Below, one piece after another: positions 45,010-53,362 of a stretch of 64,000 bases of DNA. Below the pieces are notes generated by a model. The model did no database searches. It saw only the letters and a program-made list of their open reading frames with translations, and was not told where the DNA came from. A program made the position numbers and the translations under genes. Within the stretch, counting starts at the first letter, position 1; the number at the start of each line of letters is the position of its first letter. This DNA comes from Methylibium sp. NZG (GTDB lineage: Bacteria; Pseudomonadota; Gammaproteobacteria; Burkholderiales; Burkholderiaceae_C): NCBI GenBank assembly GCA_001263235.1, contig LGRD01000002.1:546887-610886 (forward strand), written 5' to 3'.

Positions 45010-45429
45010 TCAGCTCTGGCCGAGCTGCAGTGTCTTGAGCAACAAGCTCTTGGCCGTGTTCATGACTTCGATGTTGTTCTGGTACGAACGCGAGGCCGAG
45101 ATCATGTTGACCATCTCCTCCACCGGGTTCACGTTGCTGTAGGTGATGTAGCCGTCGGCATCGGCCTGCGGGTGCTTGGGGTCGTGCACGCGGCGGCCGG
45201 GCGTCTGGTCTTCGGTGATGGTGCTCACCGTCACGCCGGCGGCCGTCGGGTCGTTCTGCTGCGCGCCGACCAGCGTGGTCTGGAACGTGACCTGGCGCGC
45301 CTTATAGGCCTGGCCGTCCGGGCCAGCGACGGTGTCGACGTTGGCCAGGTTGGAAGCAACGATGTTCAGGCGCTGGCTTTGCGCGCTGACCGCACTGCCC
45401 GACACATTGAAGATGTTCATCATCGACAT
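45010..45429 (-). CDS. flgC: Flagellar proximal rod protein FlgC
   Basis: A 139-residue protein: MSMMNIFNVSGSAVSAQSQR, LNIVASNLANVDTV, and C-terminal YSNVNPVEEMVNMISASRSY, NNIEVMNTAKSLLLKTL. Length and motifs match FlgC. AAGGAGCAATC before the ATG is a strong ribosome binding site. Confidence 0.95.
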   Translation of the reverse strand: MSMMNIFNVSGSAVSAQSQRLNIVASNLANVDTVAGPDGQAYKARQVTFQTTLVGAQQNDPTAAGVTVSTITEDQTPGRRVHDPKHPQADADGYITYSNVNPVEEMVNMISASRSYQNNIEVMNTAKSLLLKTLQLGQS

Positions 45430-45440
45430 GAGATTGCTCC

Positions 45441-45848
45441 TTACTGGCCTTTGATCGCATCCAACATCGTGCGCACGTTGCCATTGATGAAGCGCAGCGT
45501 GGCCTCGTACTTCACCGCGTTGTCGGCAAAGTTCGCGCGTTCGCGGTCCATGTCGACGGTGTTGCGGTCGAGGTTGGTCTGGCTTGCGCTGGCATACAGC
45601 AGGTTGGGTTCACTGCGCGCGCCGGTGGCGGCCCCACCGATGTGGCCAGCGCTGGTGGTCGCCACCGGCGGCGCGCCCGCCGCCGTGCCGGTCGCCTCAC
45701 GCAGCGCCTGGGCAAAGCTGAAGTCGCGCGCAACGTAGCCGGGCGTGTCGGCGTTGGCAATGTTGCTCGCGATCAGGCGCTGGCGCTCCGAGCGCAGGGT
45801 GAGCGCCTGGCCGTGGAAGTCGATCGCGTTGGTCAACTGGTTCAGCAT
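45441..45848 (-). CDS. flgB: Flagellar proximal rod protein FlgB
   Basis: A 135-residue protein: MLNQLTNAIDFHGQALTLRS, LIASNIANADTPGYVARDF, and C-terminal DMDRERANFADNAVKYEATL, RFINGNVRTMLDAI. It is the first gene of flgBCDEF. ATG at 45848 is chosen as the family start. A CACAAT (complement of 45876-45881) could be its -10 box, but the -35 is weak. Divergent from flgA. Confidence 0.94.
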   Translation of the reverse strand: MLNQLTNAIDFHGQALTLRSERQRLIASNIANADTPGYVARDFSFAQALREATGTAAGAPPVATTSAGHIGGAATGARSEPNLLYASASQTNLDRNTVDMDRERANFADNAVKYEATLRFINGNVRTMLDAIKGQ

Positions 45849-45962
45849 GGTGGACCCATTGGGTAATGGGAAGCGATTGTGGGCAGCGCTTGACTCGACA
45901 TGAGCCGGAGAAGCGGCGCGATTGCCGGCCAATTCGGCGCGTTCGGCGGCAGGCTCCGTCGC

Positions 45963-45968
45963 TACAGT
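45963..45968 (+). promoter_or_regulatory. -10-like TACAGT directly before flgA
   Basis: TACAGT ends six bases before the flgA ATG at 45975, and no Shine-Dalgarno lies in the usual window, so a leaderless flgA mRNA is possible. No convincing -35 box. Confidence 0.3.
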
Positions 45969-45974
45969 GATTCA

Positions 45975-46805
45975 ATGGACACACCCACGGTTTCGAAGCC
46001 TCGTGCGCTGCGCGCATCGCGCGCGCTGGCCTGCGCGACCGCGACGGTGATCACGGCAATGCTCGGGTTCGCGGCGATGCCGCTGGCGGCTGCAGACGGC
46101 GCTGATGCGACACGCGCGGCGACTAGCTCGGCAGCGGGCACCCAGGCCGCCACGGTCGTCGAAGCACTGCAGCCCGGCTTGGCCGGCACGGTGCGGCAAC
46201 TGGCGCTTGCCGGCAGCCGCAGCGGCGCGAGCGCGGGGCACCGCGTCGAGGTGGTGCTGGGCCAACTCGACGCGCGGCTGAGGCTGGCGCCGTGCCAACG
46301 CATCGAGCCGTACCTGCCTAACGTGCCGAACGGCGCGGCGCTGTGGGGCAAGACGCGCATCGGCCTGCGCTGCACGCAGGGCACGAGCGCGTGGAACGTT
46401 TTCCTGCCCGTGACCGTGAACGTGTTCGGCAAGGCATGGGTGGCCGCCGCACCGCTGTCGGCCGGAGCGACGTTGAAGGCGGGCGATCTGGTTCAAGCCG
46501 AGGTCAACCTGGCCGAAGAAACCGGCGCGGCCATCACCGACGCCGACGCCGCCCTCGGCCGCACCCTGGGCCGTGCGCTCAACCCGGGCCAGGCGTTGCG
46601 CCAGACCGACTTGAAGGCCCGCCAGTGGTTTGCGGCGGGCGACGAGGTGAAGGTGGCCGCACGCGGCAGTGGCTTCAGCGTGGCCGGCTCGGGGCAGGCG
46701 TTGAACCACGGGTTGGAGGGCCAGCCGGTGCGGGTGCGGGTGGAGTCGGGCCGGGTGCTGGTCGGAATGCCCGTCGGCGAGCGGCTCGTGGAGCTGCCGC
46801 TGTGA
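45975..46805 (+). CDS. flgA: Flagellar P-ring assembly chaperone FlgA
   Basis: A 276-residue periplasmic protein with a signal peptide (ALACATATVITAMLGFAAMP). The family part starts near residue 90: GHRVEVVLGQLDARLRLAPC, IEPYLPNVPNGAALWGKTRI, GLRCTQGTSAWNVFLPVTV, then the SAF-like domain AAAPLSAGATLKAGDLVQAE. It helps FlgI form the P ring. ATG at 45975 fits the signal peptide better than 45900. Divergent from flgB, as in most betaproteobacteria. Confidence 0.93.
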   Translation: MDTPTVSKPRALRASRALACATATVITAMLGFAAMPLAAADGADATRAATSSAAGTQAATVVEALQPGLAGTVRQLALAGSRSGASAGHRVEVVLGQLDARLRLAPCQRIEPYLPNVPNGAALWGKTRIGLRCTQGTSAWNVFLPVTVNVFGKAWVAAAPLSAGATLKAGDLVQAEVNLAEETGAAITDADAALGRTLGRALNPGQALRQTDLKARQWFAAGDEVKVAARGSGFSVAGSGQALNHGLEGQPVRVRVESGRVLVGMPVGERLVELPL

Positions 46806-46843
46806 AAACACCGGGGCCGATGCGCTTTGCCGGAAAATAATCT

Positions 46844-46870
46844 TCAAGTCGCCGTGGTGGCGGTCGATAA
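46844..46870 (+). promoter_or_regulatory. FliA (sigma28)-type promoter of flgM
   Basis: TCAAGTCG, 11 bases, then GTCGATAA closely match the flagellar sigma28 consensus TAAAGTTT-N11-GCCGATAA: the -10 has six of eight bases and the spacing is exact. The start would be about 45 bases before the flgM ATG at 46922. It is a sensible place for FliA control of its own anti-sigma factor. Confidence 0.7.
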
Positions 46871-46921
46871 ACAGACCATGTGGAATGGGAAGGGCCCCGC
46901 CCCAGCCCTTTGGAGAACATC

Positions 46922-47242
46922 ATGAAGATCGGTCAACCTGCAGACAAACCCGCCCTCACCCCCGCCGGCACGCCGCGCACCGGGGCTGGCGATGCGCCCA
47001 AGGTCCTGCCGCAGCAGGCGGGCGGCGCACCGGAAGGTGAAGCCAGCACCAAGGTCGTTCTGTCCGACGCCGCCGCGGCGCTGATGGCCGCCACGCCGTC
47101 GGCCAAGGCCGACTTCGACGCCGAGAAGGTCGAGCGCATCAGCAAGGCCATCGCCGACGGCAGCTTCAAGGTCAACCCCGAGGCCGTGGCCGACAAGCTG
47201 ATCGCCAACGCCAGGGAACTGCTGAACAAGTACTCGCACTGA
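46922..47242 (+). CDS. flgM: Anti-sigma28 factor FlgM
   Basis: A 106-residue protein: MKIGQPADKPALTPAGTPRT, then a low-complexity middle, and the sigma-binding C-terminal half VVLSDAAAALMA, DFDAEKVERISKAIADGSFK, VNPEAVADKLIANARELL. FlgM holds FliA inactive until it is exported through the finished hook. A FliA-type promoter lies upstream and flgN follows. It runs in the same direction as flgA, 116 bp after it. Confidence 0.93.
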   Translation: MKIGQPADKPALTPAGTPRTGAGDAPKVLPQQAGGAPEGEASTKVVLSDAAAALMAATPSAKADFDAEKVERISKAIADGSFKVNPEAVADKLIANARELLNKYSH

Positions 47243-47323
47243 GCGGCCCCCGGCCTCTGGCCCCTCGCCACGCGCCTGCGCTGGCCGTTGAACCTGCTGC
47301 CGACCCCGAACCTGCGCCTCACC

Positions 47324-47761
47324 ATGCCCTTGCCCGCCGCCCCCACCCTGACCCCGCTCGCCGGCGCCGCTGGAGCCACTGGCAACGGCCTGGAGGACAC
47401 GTTGAGCGCTGTCGAAATGCGCTTGGCGGCGCTGAGTGAAGCCTTGCGCACGCGCGACCTGGGCGGCATCGACCGCCAGGCGGTCGAGCTGCACGGGGCC
47501 CTGGCCACCGCCGTCGACACTTTTTGCATTGCCGTGCGCAGCGGGCCTGTCTCGCCCGCACTGCGAAGCCGCCTCGTTGCGGCCAGCGGCCAGGTGGCTG
47601 CGCAACGCGAGTCGCTGGCCCGCGCCACCTCGGCGCTGGACCGCGCCATCGACGTGCTGATGCCGCGCGAGGCACCGGCTGTCTATGCGGCCGCCGGCAG
47701 CGCCAAGCGCGCGATGGGCATCGAGTCTCGCGTGGGATCCCGCGTCGGCCTCAGCGCCTGA
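47324..47761 (+). CDS. flgN: FlgN-like flagellar export chaperone
   Basis: A 145-residue, mostly helical protein: LEDTLSAVEMRLAALSEALR, DRQAVELHGALATAVDTF, then ALDRAIDVLMPREAPAVY. Position right after flgM, size and helical content match FlgN, the chaperone of FlgK and FlgL; sequence likeness within the family is always low, so part of the call rests on context. ATG at 47324 is chosen; a TTG at 47288 would add twelve residues. Confidence 0.75.
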   Translation: MPLPAAPTLTPLAGAAGATGNGLEDTLSAVEMRLAALSEALRTRDLGGIDRQAVELHGALATAVDTFCIAVRSGPVSPALRSRLVAASGQVAAQRESLARATSALDRAIDVLMPREAPAVYAAAGSAKRAMGIESRVGSRVGLSA

Positions 47762-47788
47762 CCGGTCGCGCGACCTTCGCTGAAGGGC

Positions 47789-47816
47789 GCGCCGTTCACC
47801 GCTTCCTGAACGGCGC
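47789..47816. terminator. Hairpin between convergent flgN and methyltransferase genes
   Basis: GCGCCGTTCA (47789-47798) and TGAACGGCGC (47807-47816) form a perfect 10-bp stem with an 8-base loop, straddling the methyltransferase stop. There is no T run, so its role in termination is uncertain. Confidence 0.5.
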
Positions 47817-48521
47817 CTGGTAGACCCAGACCTTCCTCTCGCCCACCGGCAACACCGCCTGCGGCTTCAACGTCGGCACCTCGAACTCCAGGCTCACCAT
47901 CCAGGCACCGGCCTTCAGCTCGGCGGCAGCCTTGTCGGCAGCACGCTGCATGCTCTCGGGGCGCTGGAACAGGTAGACCATGTCGTAGCCGCGCCAGTCG
48001 GCCGCCCAAATATCGGCACGGCGCACGCGGGCAAAACGGCAGCGCAGCGCGCACAGCGCTCGCAAGGGCCAGCTCCACTCCAGGCCTTCGACACGCGCCA
48101 GCGGGTACGCGCGATGCAGCTCGATCAGGCCGGCGCCCAGGCCGCAACCGGCATCGACGATGAGCGCGCCGGGCGGCAGCCGCACGGCAGCGGGCAAGCC
48201 TTGCAGTGCCCCGGTCGGCGTGGGAAACAGCGGCGCGTCGCGCCAGGTGTTGAGCGGGTACAGCAGTGCCAGCAAGACCAGCGGCAGCAACCATGCCCAC
48301 GCCGGCACCGCCGCCGCCAGGCCCGATGCAGCCAGCGATAGCGGAAAGCCCGAGCCGATGAAGACCCGCCGCCACGGCGTGGCCCCCAGCACCGCCAGAC
48401 CAGCGCCCAGCAGCACGGGCACACCCATGGCCACGACCGGTGGCGCATGCAGCGACTGGAGCAGCAGGAACAAGGCCCAGGCCAGGACCCAGGTCAACAG
48501 TGCGGGAAGGGGCCAGGCCAT
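47796..48521 (-). CDS. Membrane-anchored class I SAM-dependent methyltransferase-like protein
   Basis: A 241-residue protein with three or four N-terminal hydrophobic segments (LLTWVLAWALFLLLQSL, VVAMGVPVLLGAGLAVLG, WAWLLPLVLLALLYPLNT) followed by a short Rossmann-like part: ALIVDAGCGLGAGLIELHRA (motif I with GCGLG) and YDMVYLFQRPESM. It probably methylates or simply binds SAM at the inner membrane; the substrate is unknown. It converges with flgN and has no evident tie to the flagellum. Confidence 0.72.
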   Translation of the reverse strand: MAWPLPALLTWVLAWALFLLLQSLHAPPVVAMGVPVLLGAGLAVLGATPWRRVFIGSGFPLSLAASGLAAAVPAWAWLLPLVLLALLYPLNTWRDAPLFPTPTGALQGLPAAVRLPPGALIVDAGCGLGAGLIELHRAYPLARVEGLEWSWPLRALCALRCRFARVRRADIWAADWRGYDMVYLFQRPESMQRAADKAAAELKAGAWMVSLEFEVPTLKPQAVLPVGERKVWVYQAPFRKR

Positions 48522-48567
48522 CGTGCCGGCATTGTCACCGCGCCAATGGGCACGACCTCGCAGGCGG

Positions 48568-49914
48568 TTAGAACTTGAAGGCCAGCCTCAAGCCACCCCA
48601 GTGGCGACCGTTCACCGTGATGGGCGCGCTCGCTTCCTTCATCACGACGAACTGCCCGCCGCCCATGTCGCGCCGGTACGTCTGCAGCAAAAACGGGCGC
48701 GTGTTGCGGCCCGAAGCCAAACCGGTGCGGTCGTTGAAGATGCGCCGGTAGCGGCTGTTGGCGCTGTCCCAGGCCAGGTCGCCCCTCTGCGGGTGGCAGT
48801 ACTTCTTGTTGTGCGTGGCAACAAAGCCGTTGCGGTCCACGGCGATGCAGAACACCACCTTGTCCGACAAGCCCAGCACGCGCTCCTGTACTTGGGGAAA
48901 CAAGCGGTCGGCCAGGTCGACGAAGCGCGTGGTGTGCTGCGGCGGGTTGGTGCCACGGATGGGGCGGTAGTTCTCGTCGAACAGGTCGGCCGTCGAGATC
49001 GTCGCGGTGCGCACCGCGTCTTCGAGGAGCTGGCCGATCTGCGCAGCGCCTTCGGTGGCGGCCCTGATGTAAGGCGTGTCTTCCGAGTCGATGCCGCATT
49101 CGGCCACCAGTTCGATCAGACTTTCCGAGATCTGCAGGAACACCTCGCTGCGCCGCAGGGTGGCGTCGAGCGTGCTCACCGTCTGCGCGGTCTCGGCTTC
49201 GGCAGATGCCATCTGCGCGTTCAGCGCGCCGCAGATGCTGCGGCTCTGCTCGGCCGCCGCCGTGATGCTGCCGACACTGGCCTCCACGTCGGCCAGCGCC
49301 TTGTGGAAGGCCGCGGTCTGCACCTCGCCGTCCTGGCGTGCGATGTCGCGGGCGAGCGCGGCAATGCGCCCGTCGAGCTCGGCCACCGTGCCCATGATGT
49401 CTTTGCTGGACGACTCGACCTTGGCGGCCAGGTCCTTCACCGCGTCGGCGACGACGCCGAAGCCGCGGCCGGCGTCTCCGGCGCGCTTGGCCTCGACCGA
49501 GGCGTTGAAGGCCACCAACCGCGTCTGCAATGCAATCTGCGTGATCGTGCCTGCCGCCTGCGCGACCTGCTTCAGGCTGGTGACGACGCTGGCCACCTCG
49601 TGCCCGATGTCCTCGACCACCGAGCGCGCGCGCCCGACCGCAGCGAGGCTGCCGTGGCTGAAGCCGCTGATTTCGTCCTGCGACTTCGTGATCTGGCGCA
49701 CCTGGCCGGCCAGCACCGCCAGCGTCTGAACCTGGCGGCCCGAGGCTTTTTGCGTGTCCTCGATCTGCCCGCGCACTTCGGCCGCCTCCTTGCCCATCGA
49801 CGAGGCCTGCTTGCCGATCGAGCCGATCGCAGCCTGCAAATCGGGCGCTGGCGCGGCGGGAGGCGCCACGGTGTCGGCGGCTGCGACACGGGTCCTCTTG
49901 AACAGGTGGATCAT
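48568..49914 (-). CDS. Soluble chemoreceptor-like protein with C-terminal sensor region
   Basis: A 448-residue protein with no membrane segment. The MCP signalling part is N-terminal: coiled coil, then QTRLVAFNASVEAKRAGDAG, RGFGVVADAVKDLAAKVESS, a recognisable but diverged form of the conserved hairpin tip. Residues ~290-448 form a ligand-domain-like region (RFVDLADRLFPQVQERVLGL, VVFCIAVDRNGFVATHNKKY, QTYRRDMGGGQFVVMKEASA) resembling the C-terminal Cache/PAS-like region of a known class of reversed, cytoplasmic receptors. It sits between the methyltransferase and fliA on the flagellar strand, so a role in motility is likely (inference). Confidence 0.82.
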   Translation of the reverse strand: MIHLFKRTRVAAADTVAPPAAPAPDLQAAIGSIGKQASSMGKEAAEVRGQIEDTQKASGRQVQTLAVLAGQVRQITKSQDEISGFSHGSLAAVGRARSVVEDIGHEVASVVTSLKQVAQAAGTITQIALQTRLVAFNASVEAKRAGDAGRGFGVVADAVKDLAAKVESSSKDIMGTVAELDGRIAALARDIARQDGEVQTAAFHKALADVEASVGSITAAAEQSRSICGALNAQMASAEAETAQTVSTLDATLRRSEVFLQISESLIELVAECGIDSEDTPYIRAATEGAAQIGQLLEDAVRTATISTADLFDENYRPIRGTNPPQHTTRFVDLADRLFPQVQERVLGLSDKVVFCIAVDRNGFVATHNKKYCHPQRGDLAWDSANSRYRRIFNDRTGLASGRNTRPFLLQTYRRDMGGGQFVVMKEASAPITVNGRHWGGLRLAFKF

Positions 49915-49939
49915 GGTCGACTCCTCCGAGCTCTGCCGA

Positions 49940-50653
49940 TCAGTACGCGCGCAGCTTCACGCGCAGACGCGCGATCGACTGGCTGTGCAACTGGCACACG
50001 CGCGACTCGGTGACCTTGATCACCGCGGCGATCTCCTTCAGGTTCATGTCGTGTTCGTAGTACATGCTCATCACGTGCTGTTCGCGCTCGGGCAGGTTCT
50101 TGATCGCCTCGATCAACGCTTCGCGCATGCGCACGTCCTGCAGTTGCGCGAGCGGGTTGAGCGCGTCGTCGCCGACGTGGCGGTCGAGGTAGTCGTTGTC
50201 GCCGTCCACGCCGGTCATGTCTTCGAGGTAGACGAGTTGCGTGCCACGCACGCGGCCCAGCAGCTCCTGGTACTCGGCCAGCGCGAGGCCCATTTCCTTG
50301 GCAATCTCGCTCTCGATCGGCGCGCGGCCGAGCTTTTGTTCGAGCTTCTGCACCGCCGACTCGATGGTGCGCTGCTGCTTGCGCGTGCCGCGCGAGAGGT
50401 AGTCGGTGCCGCGCAGCTCGTCGAGCATCGCGCCGCGGATGCGCTGGGTGGCGAAGGTCTCGAACTGCACGCCCTGCGCAGCGTCGAAGCGGTTCAGCGC
50501 GTCGGCCAGGCCGATCATGCCGACCTGCACGAGGTCGTCGAACTCCACGTTGGCCGGCAGCTTGGCGATCATCTGGTGCGCCAGGCGGCGCACCAGCGGG
50601 CTGTACTGCTTGAGCTTGGCGTTGGTGTCGAGCTGGCCTTTGGCGGTGTACAT
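49940..50653 (-). CDS. fliA: RNA polymerase sigma factor FliA (sigma28)
   Basis: A 237-residue group 3 sigma factor. Region 2: YSPLVRRLAHQMIAKLPANV, EFDDLVQVGMIGLADALNRF, FETFATQRIRGAMLDELRG. Region 3: LEQKLGRAPIESEIAKEMGL. Region 4: LPEREQHVMSMYYEHDMNLK, EIAAVIKVTESRVCQLHSQS. It directs late flagellar and chemotaxis genes and is held by FlgM. ATG at 50653 starts the family-like MYTAKGQLD. It lies 20 bp after the flhG-like gene. Confidence 0.95.
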   Translation of the reverse strand: MYTAKGQLDTNAKLKQYSPLVRRLAHQMIAKLPANVEFDDLVQVGMIGLADALNRFDAAQGVQFETFATQRIRGAMLDELRGTDYLSRGTRKQQRTIESAVQKLEQKLGRAPIESEIAKEMGLALAEYQELLGRVRGTQLVYLEDMTGVDGDNDYLDRHVGDDALNPLAQLQDVRMREALIEAIKNLPEREQHVMSMYYEHDMNLKEIAAVIKVTESRVCQLHSQSIARLRVKLRAY

Positions 50654-50673
50654 GTTCTGTTTTCTCCCATCAA

Positions 50674-51636
50674 TCAGTACGGTGTCGGGGCCAGGCTGGC
50701 GGGGCCCCAGGCGGCCGGTGCGTCGGCGGCGCGCGGGCTGCCCTCGGCCAGCCACTCGTAGGCCCAGCGGCGCAAGCCCGGCGAAATGGCGTCAGCGGCG
50801 GCAGCGGCAGGGTCGATCCGCATCGAGTCCCGCACCGCGGCGCCCAAAAAGGTGTCGGCGCAGGTGGCGAGCTGCGCTGCAATCCGCCCGGCGCGCGGCG
50901 ATTGCGCCGATGCGCCGAGCAGCAGGTCGTGCACCACGAGACCGGCGCGCTGCGTCAGCAGCTTCATCGCGGCGTAGGCGTGCGTCACGCTGGCAGGCCG
51001 GTCGTCGGCGAGGAACAGCGGGCGCATGTCTTCACGCGCGGCGTGGCGCGGGTCGCGGCGCGAGAACATGCGGCACAGGTCGGTCGCCGGTGCATGCACC
51101 AGCACCACGTCGGTCTGAGGCGCGGCGTCGATCAGCGTTTCGAGAAAGGGCGACGTGAAACCGTGCGTGTCGACAAAGCGCAGCGGCAGACCGCGCGCAG
51201 CGAGGTAGCTGACGCGGTCGGACAGCGGCTCCAGGCATTCGGCCAGTTCGATCAGCGCCATCTCGCCAGCCGGCTGGGCGCGCTCGGAGGCATCGACCAC
51301 CACGGTGTGCGCGCCGTGCTCGCCGAAGGCGGTGCACAGCCGCTCCAGCATCAAGCCGCCGAAGCTCAGGTGCGGGTTGGAGACGACCGGCACGAAGCGC
51401 ACGCGCGAGCCGGAGAACATGCGGCGCAGGCCGTCGGCCTGGTCGAGCGGCGCGGGGCGCGAGACCGGTGCGGTGACCGGGTCCGGCAGGGTCAGGGGTG
51501 CCGACGAGCGAGCCGCCGGCCGAGCGTCCAGGAAGTCGCTGGAGGCGTCGTTCAGCCCGCCGTCCAGCCCGCCGCCCAGAAAGCCCCCCAGGTTGCCGAA
51601 CGAGCCCGAATCGAGAAAGTCGATCATCGCGCTCAC
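50674..51636 (-). CDS. flhG: FlhG-like protein lacking the ATPase P-loop
   Basis: About 320 residues, in the flhG position between flhF and fliA. Near residues 65-71 (counting from GTG 51636) is DQADGLR, matching the DQAxxLR helix by which FlhG stimulates the FlhF GTPase. It then continues RFVPVVSNPHLSFGGLMLER where MinD-type proteins have K-G-G-x-x-K-T; the lysines and Gly-rich loop are gone. VVVDAS, LVHAPATD and a FlhG-like ASVTHAYAAMKLLTQRAGLV remain. It probably cannot bind ATP like standard FlhG but may still act on FlhF (inference). GTG at 51636 overlaps the flhF stop (GTGA); ATG at 51627 is an alternative. Confidence 0.75.
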   Translation of the reverse strand: MSAMIDFLDSGSFGNLGGFLGGGLDGGLNDASSDFLDARPAARSSAPLTLPDPVTAPVSRPAPLDQADGLRRMFSGSRVRFVPVVSNPHLSFGGLMLERLCTAFGEHGAHTVVVDASERAQPAGEMALIELAECLEPLSDRVSYLAARGLPLRFVDTHGFTSPFLETLIDAAPQTDVVLVHAPATDLCRMFSRRDPRHAAREDMRPLFLADDRPASVTHAYAAMKLLTQRAGLVVHDLLLGASAQSPRAGRIAAQLATCADTFLGAAVRDSMRIDPAAAAADAISPGLRRWAYEWLAEGSPRAADAPAAWGPASLAPTPY

Positions 51637-53312
51637 GCCCCCGCCTGCGGCGCCGGGCCGGCCTGCCCACCCGCGAGCTGCCGCGCGGTGAAGATCAGGT
51701 TCACCTCGGGCGCTTCGAGCTTGTAGGCCGTCCACGCGACGCTGCGCAGCGCGCGGTGCAGCAGCACCTGCGCGGGCAGGCGGTGCCAGTCTTCGGGCAC
51801 GCGCTGGCCGTTGGCCACGCCCTGCACGGTGAGCCGGTGGCGGATCACGGCGTCCAGCGCGGGGGCGAGCTTCACCGCCTCGTCCATCTTCGACAGGATC
51901 ACGCCGCGTGCCAGGTGGGCTCGGTACGAGACGATCACGTCCTCGATCGTCTCGCCCTGCGCTGCGGCGTTCAGCACGAGCAGCTTGTTGATGCTGGGGT
52001 GGCCGAGCATGTCGAGCAGTTCGGCGGTGCGGGTGTCGCGCTGCGCCATGCCGGCGGTGTCGATCAGCACCATCTTCTTGGCCGACAGCAGGTCCAGCAG
52101 ATCGTCGAGCGAGGCGCGGTCGTGCGCGGTGTGAACCGGCACGCCGAGGATGCGGCCATAGGCGCGCAGTTGCTCGTGCGCGCCGACGCGGTAGGCGTCC
52201 AGCGTGACCAGCCCCAGGTGGCCGGCGCCGTGCTTGGAGGCGAAGGCCGCGGCGATCTTGGCGGTCGTCGTTGTCTTGCCGACGCCGGTGGAGCCGATCA
52301 GCGCGAACACGCCGCCCTGGTCTTCCAGCGGCAGATCTCGTTCGCTGGTCAGCAGGTTGCGCTCCAGCACGCCGGCGGCCCAGGCCATCTCGTCGCCCAC
52401 GTCGGGGGCCATGCTTTCGGCGAGCTTGCGCACCATCATCGGCGAGAAGCCGCAGTCGAGCAGCTTCTGTGTCAGCCGCGCGTGGGCCGGGTGGCGCTGC
52501 AGCTTGTCCATGAAGGCCAGCGCGCCGAAGCGCTCTTCGATCAGGCCCTTCACCTGGCGCAGCTCGTTCATCATGTCCTGCTGGTCGCGCCGAGCCACGT
52601 TCTGGTCGGCCAGCGACGGCACAGGTGCGCCTCCGCGCGCCGCCGCGGCAGGCGCGTTGGCGCGCGACGCCGAGGCCGGGCCGCGCGCCGGAGCGCGGGC
52701 GGGCTGCGCCACCGCGGGCGCGCTGCGCTGGGCGAGGCGCTCTTGCAGCGGGCTCAGCATCGAGTCGGTGACCTGCGGGGCTGGCGGGTGGTGCAAAGGG
52801 GCAGCGTGGTGCACAACGGGTGCGGGATGCGTGGGATGCACGGGCAGCGCGTGCTGCACTGGCAGTGCGTGGCGCACTTGTGCCGGTGCGGGCGGCGCGG
52901 CAGCCGCGGGGCGGCCGACGACCCGTTCGCTCGCCTCGGTTGCCTCGGCGCGCATCGCGGCTTCGCGCCGCTTGAGCATGCGCTCGCGCACGTAGCCCTG
53001 GAAGGACAGCGTGCTCATCGACATCTGCTCGACGTCTTCAGCCACACCGCTGGACATCAGGGCCGGGTCGATGCGTGGCTGGGCCTGCGTCTGGGCGGCC
53101 GGCTGACGCACGGGCGCCGCGGGCGGCGCTGCCGCTGCGGCGGCGGCCGAGACGCGCTCGATCTGCGCCACGCCTTGCGGGCACATCGCCATCACCTCGA
53201 TGCCTTCGGCGCACGGCTTGGTCGACAGCACCACCGCGTCCTCGCCGAACTCCTGGCGCACCAGGGTGAGGGCGTCGCGCGCGGTGCGGCCGGTGAATCG
53301 CTTCAGGTTCAT
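51633..53312 (-). CDS. flhF: Flagellar biosynthesis GTPase FlhF
   Basis: A 559-residue SRP-type GTPase. N-terminal B domain: MNLKRFTGRTARDALTLVRQ, EFGEDAVVLSTKPCAEGIEV. Residues ~130-235 are a low-complexity linker rich in Ala, Pro and His. The N domain follows, then the G domain with P-loop IGSTGVGKTTTTAKIAAAF, TLDAYRVGAHEQLRAYG and DTAGMAQRD, SKMDEAVKL. FlhF marks the pole or site of flagellar assembly. It lies 149 bp after flhA, across a region with two hairpins. Confidence 0.94.
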   Translation of the reverse strand: MNLKRFTGRTARDALTLVRQEFGEDAVVLSTKPCAEGIEVMAMCPQGVAQIERVSAAAAAAAPPAAPVRQPAAQTQAQPRIDPALMSSGVAEDVEQMSMSTLSFQGYVRERMLKRREAAMRAEATEASERVVGRPAAAAPPAPAQVRHALPVQHALPVHPTHPAPVVHHAAPLHHPPAPQVTDSMLSPLQERLAQRSAPAVAQPARAPARGPASASRANAPAAAARGGAPVPSLADQNVARRDQQDMMNELRQVKGLIEERFGALAFMDKLQRHPAHARLTQKLLDCGFSPMMVRKLAESMAPDVGDEMAWAAGVLERNLLTSERDLPLEDQGGVFALIGSTGVGKTTTTAKIAAAFASKHGAGHLGLVTLDAYRVGAHEQLRAYGRILGVPVHTAHDRASLDDLLDLLSAKKMVLIDTAGMAQRDTRTAELLDMLGHPSINKLLVLNAAAQGETIEDVIVSYRAHLARGVILSKMDEAVKLAPALDAVIRHRLTVQGVANGQRVPEDWHRLPAQVLLHRALRSVAWTAYKLEAPEVNLIFTARQLAGGQAGPAPQAGA

Positions 53313-53362
53313 GAGCTACCTTTGTTGCAGCGGTGGGGCGTCTTGCGTGGGCTTCAGGAGTT

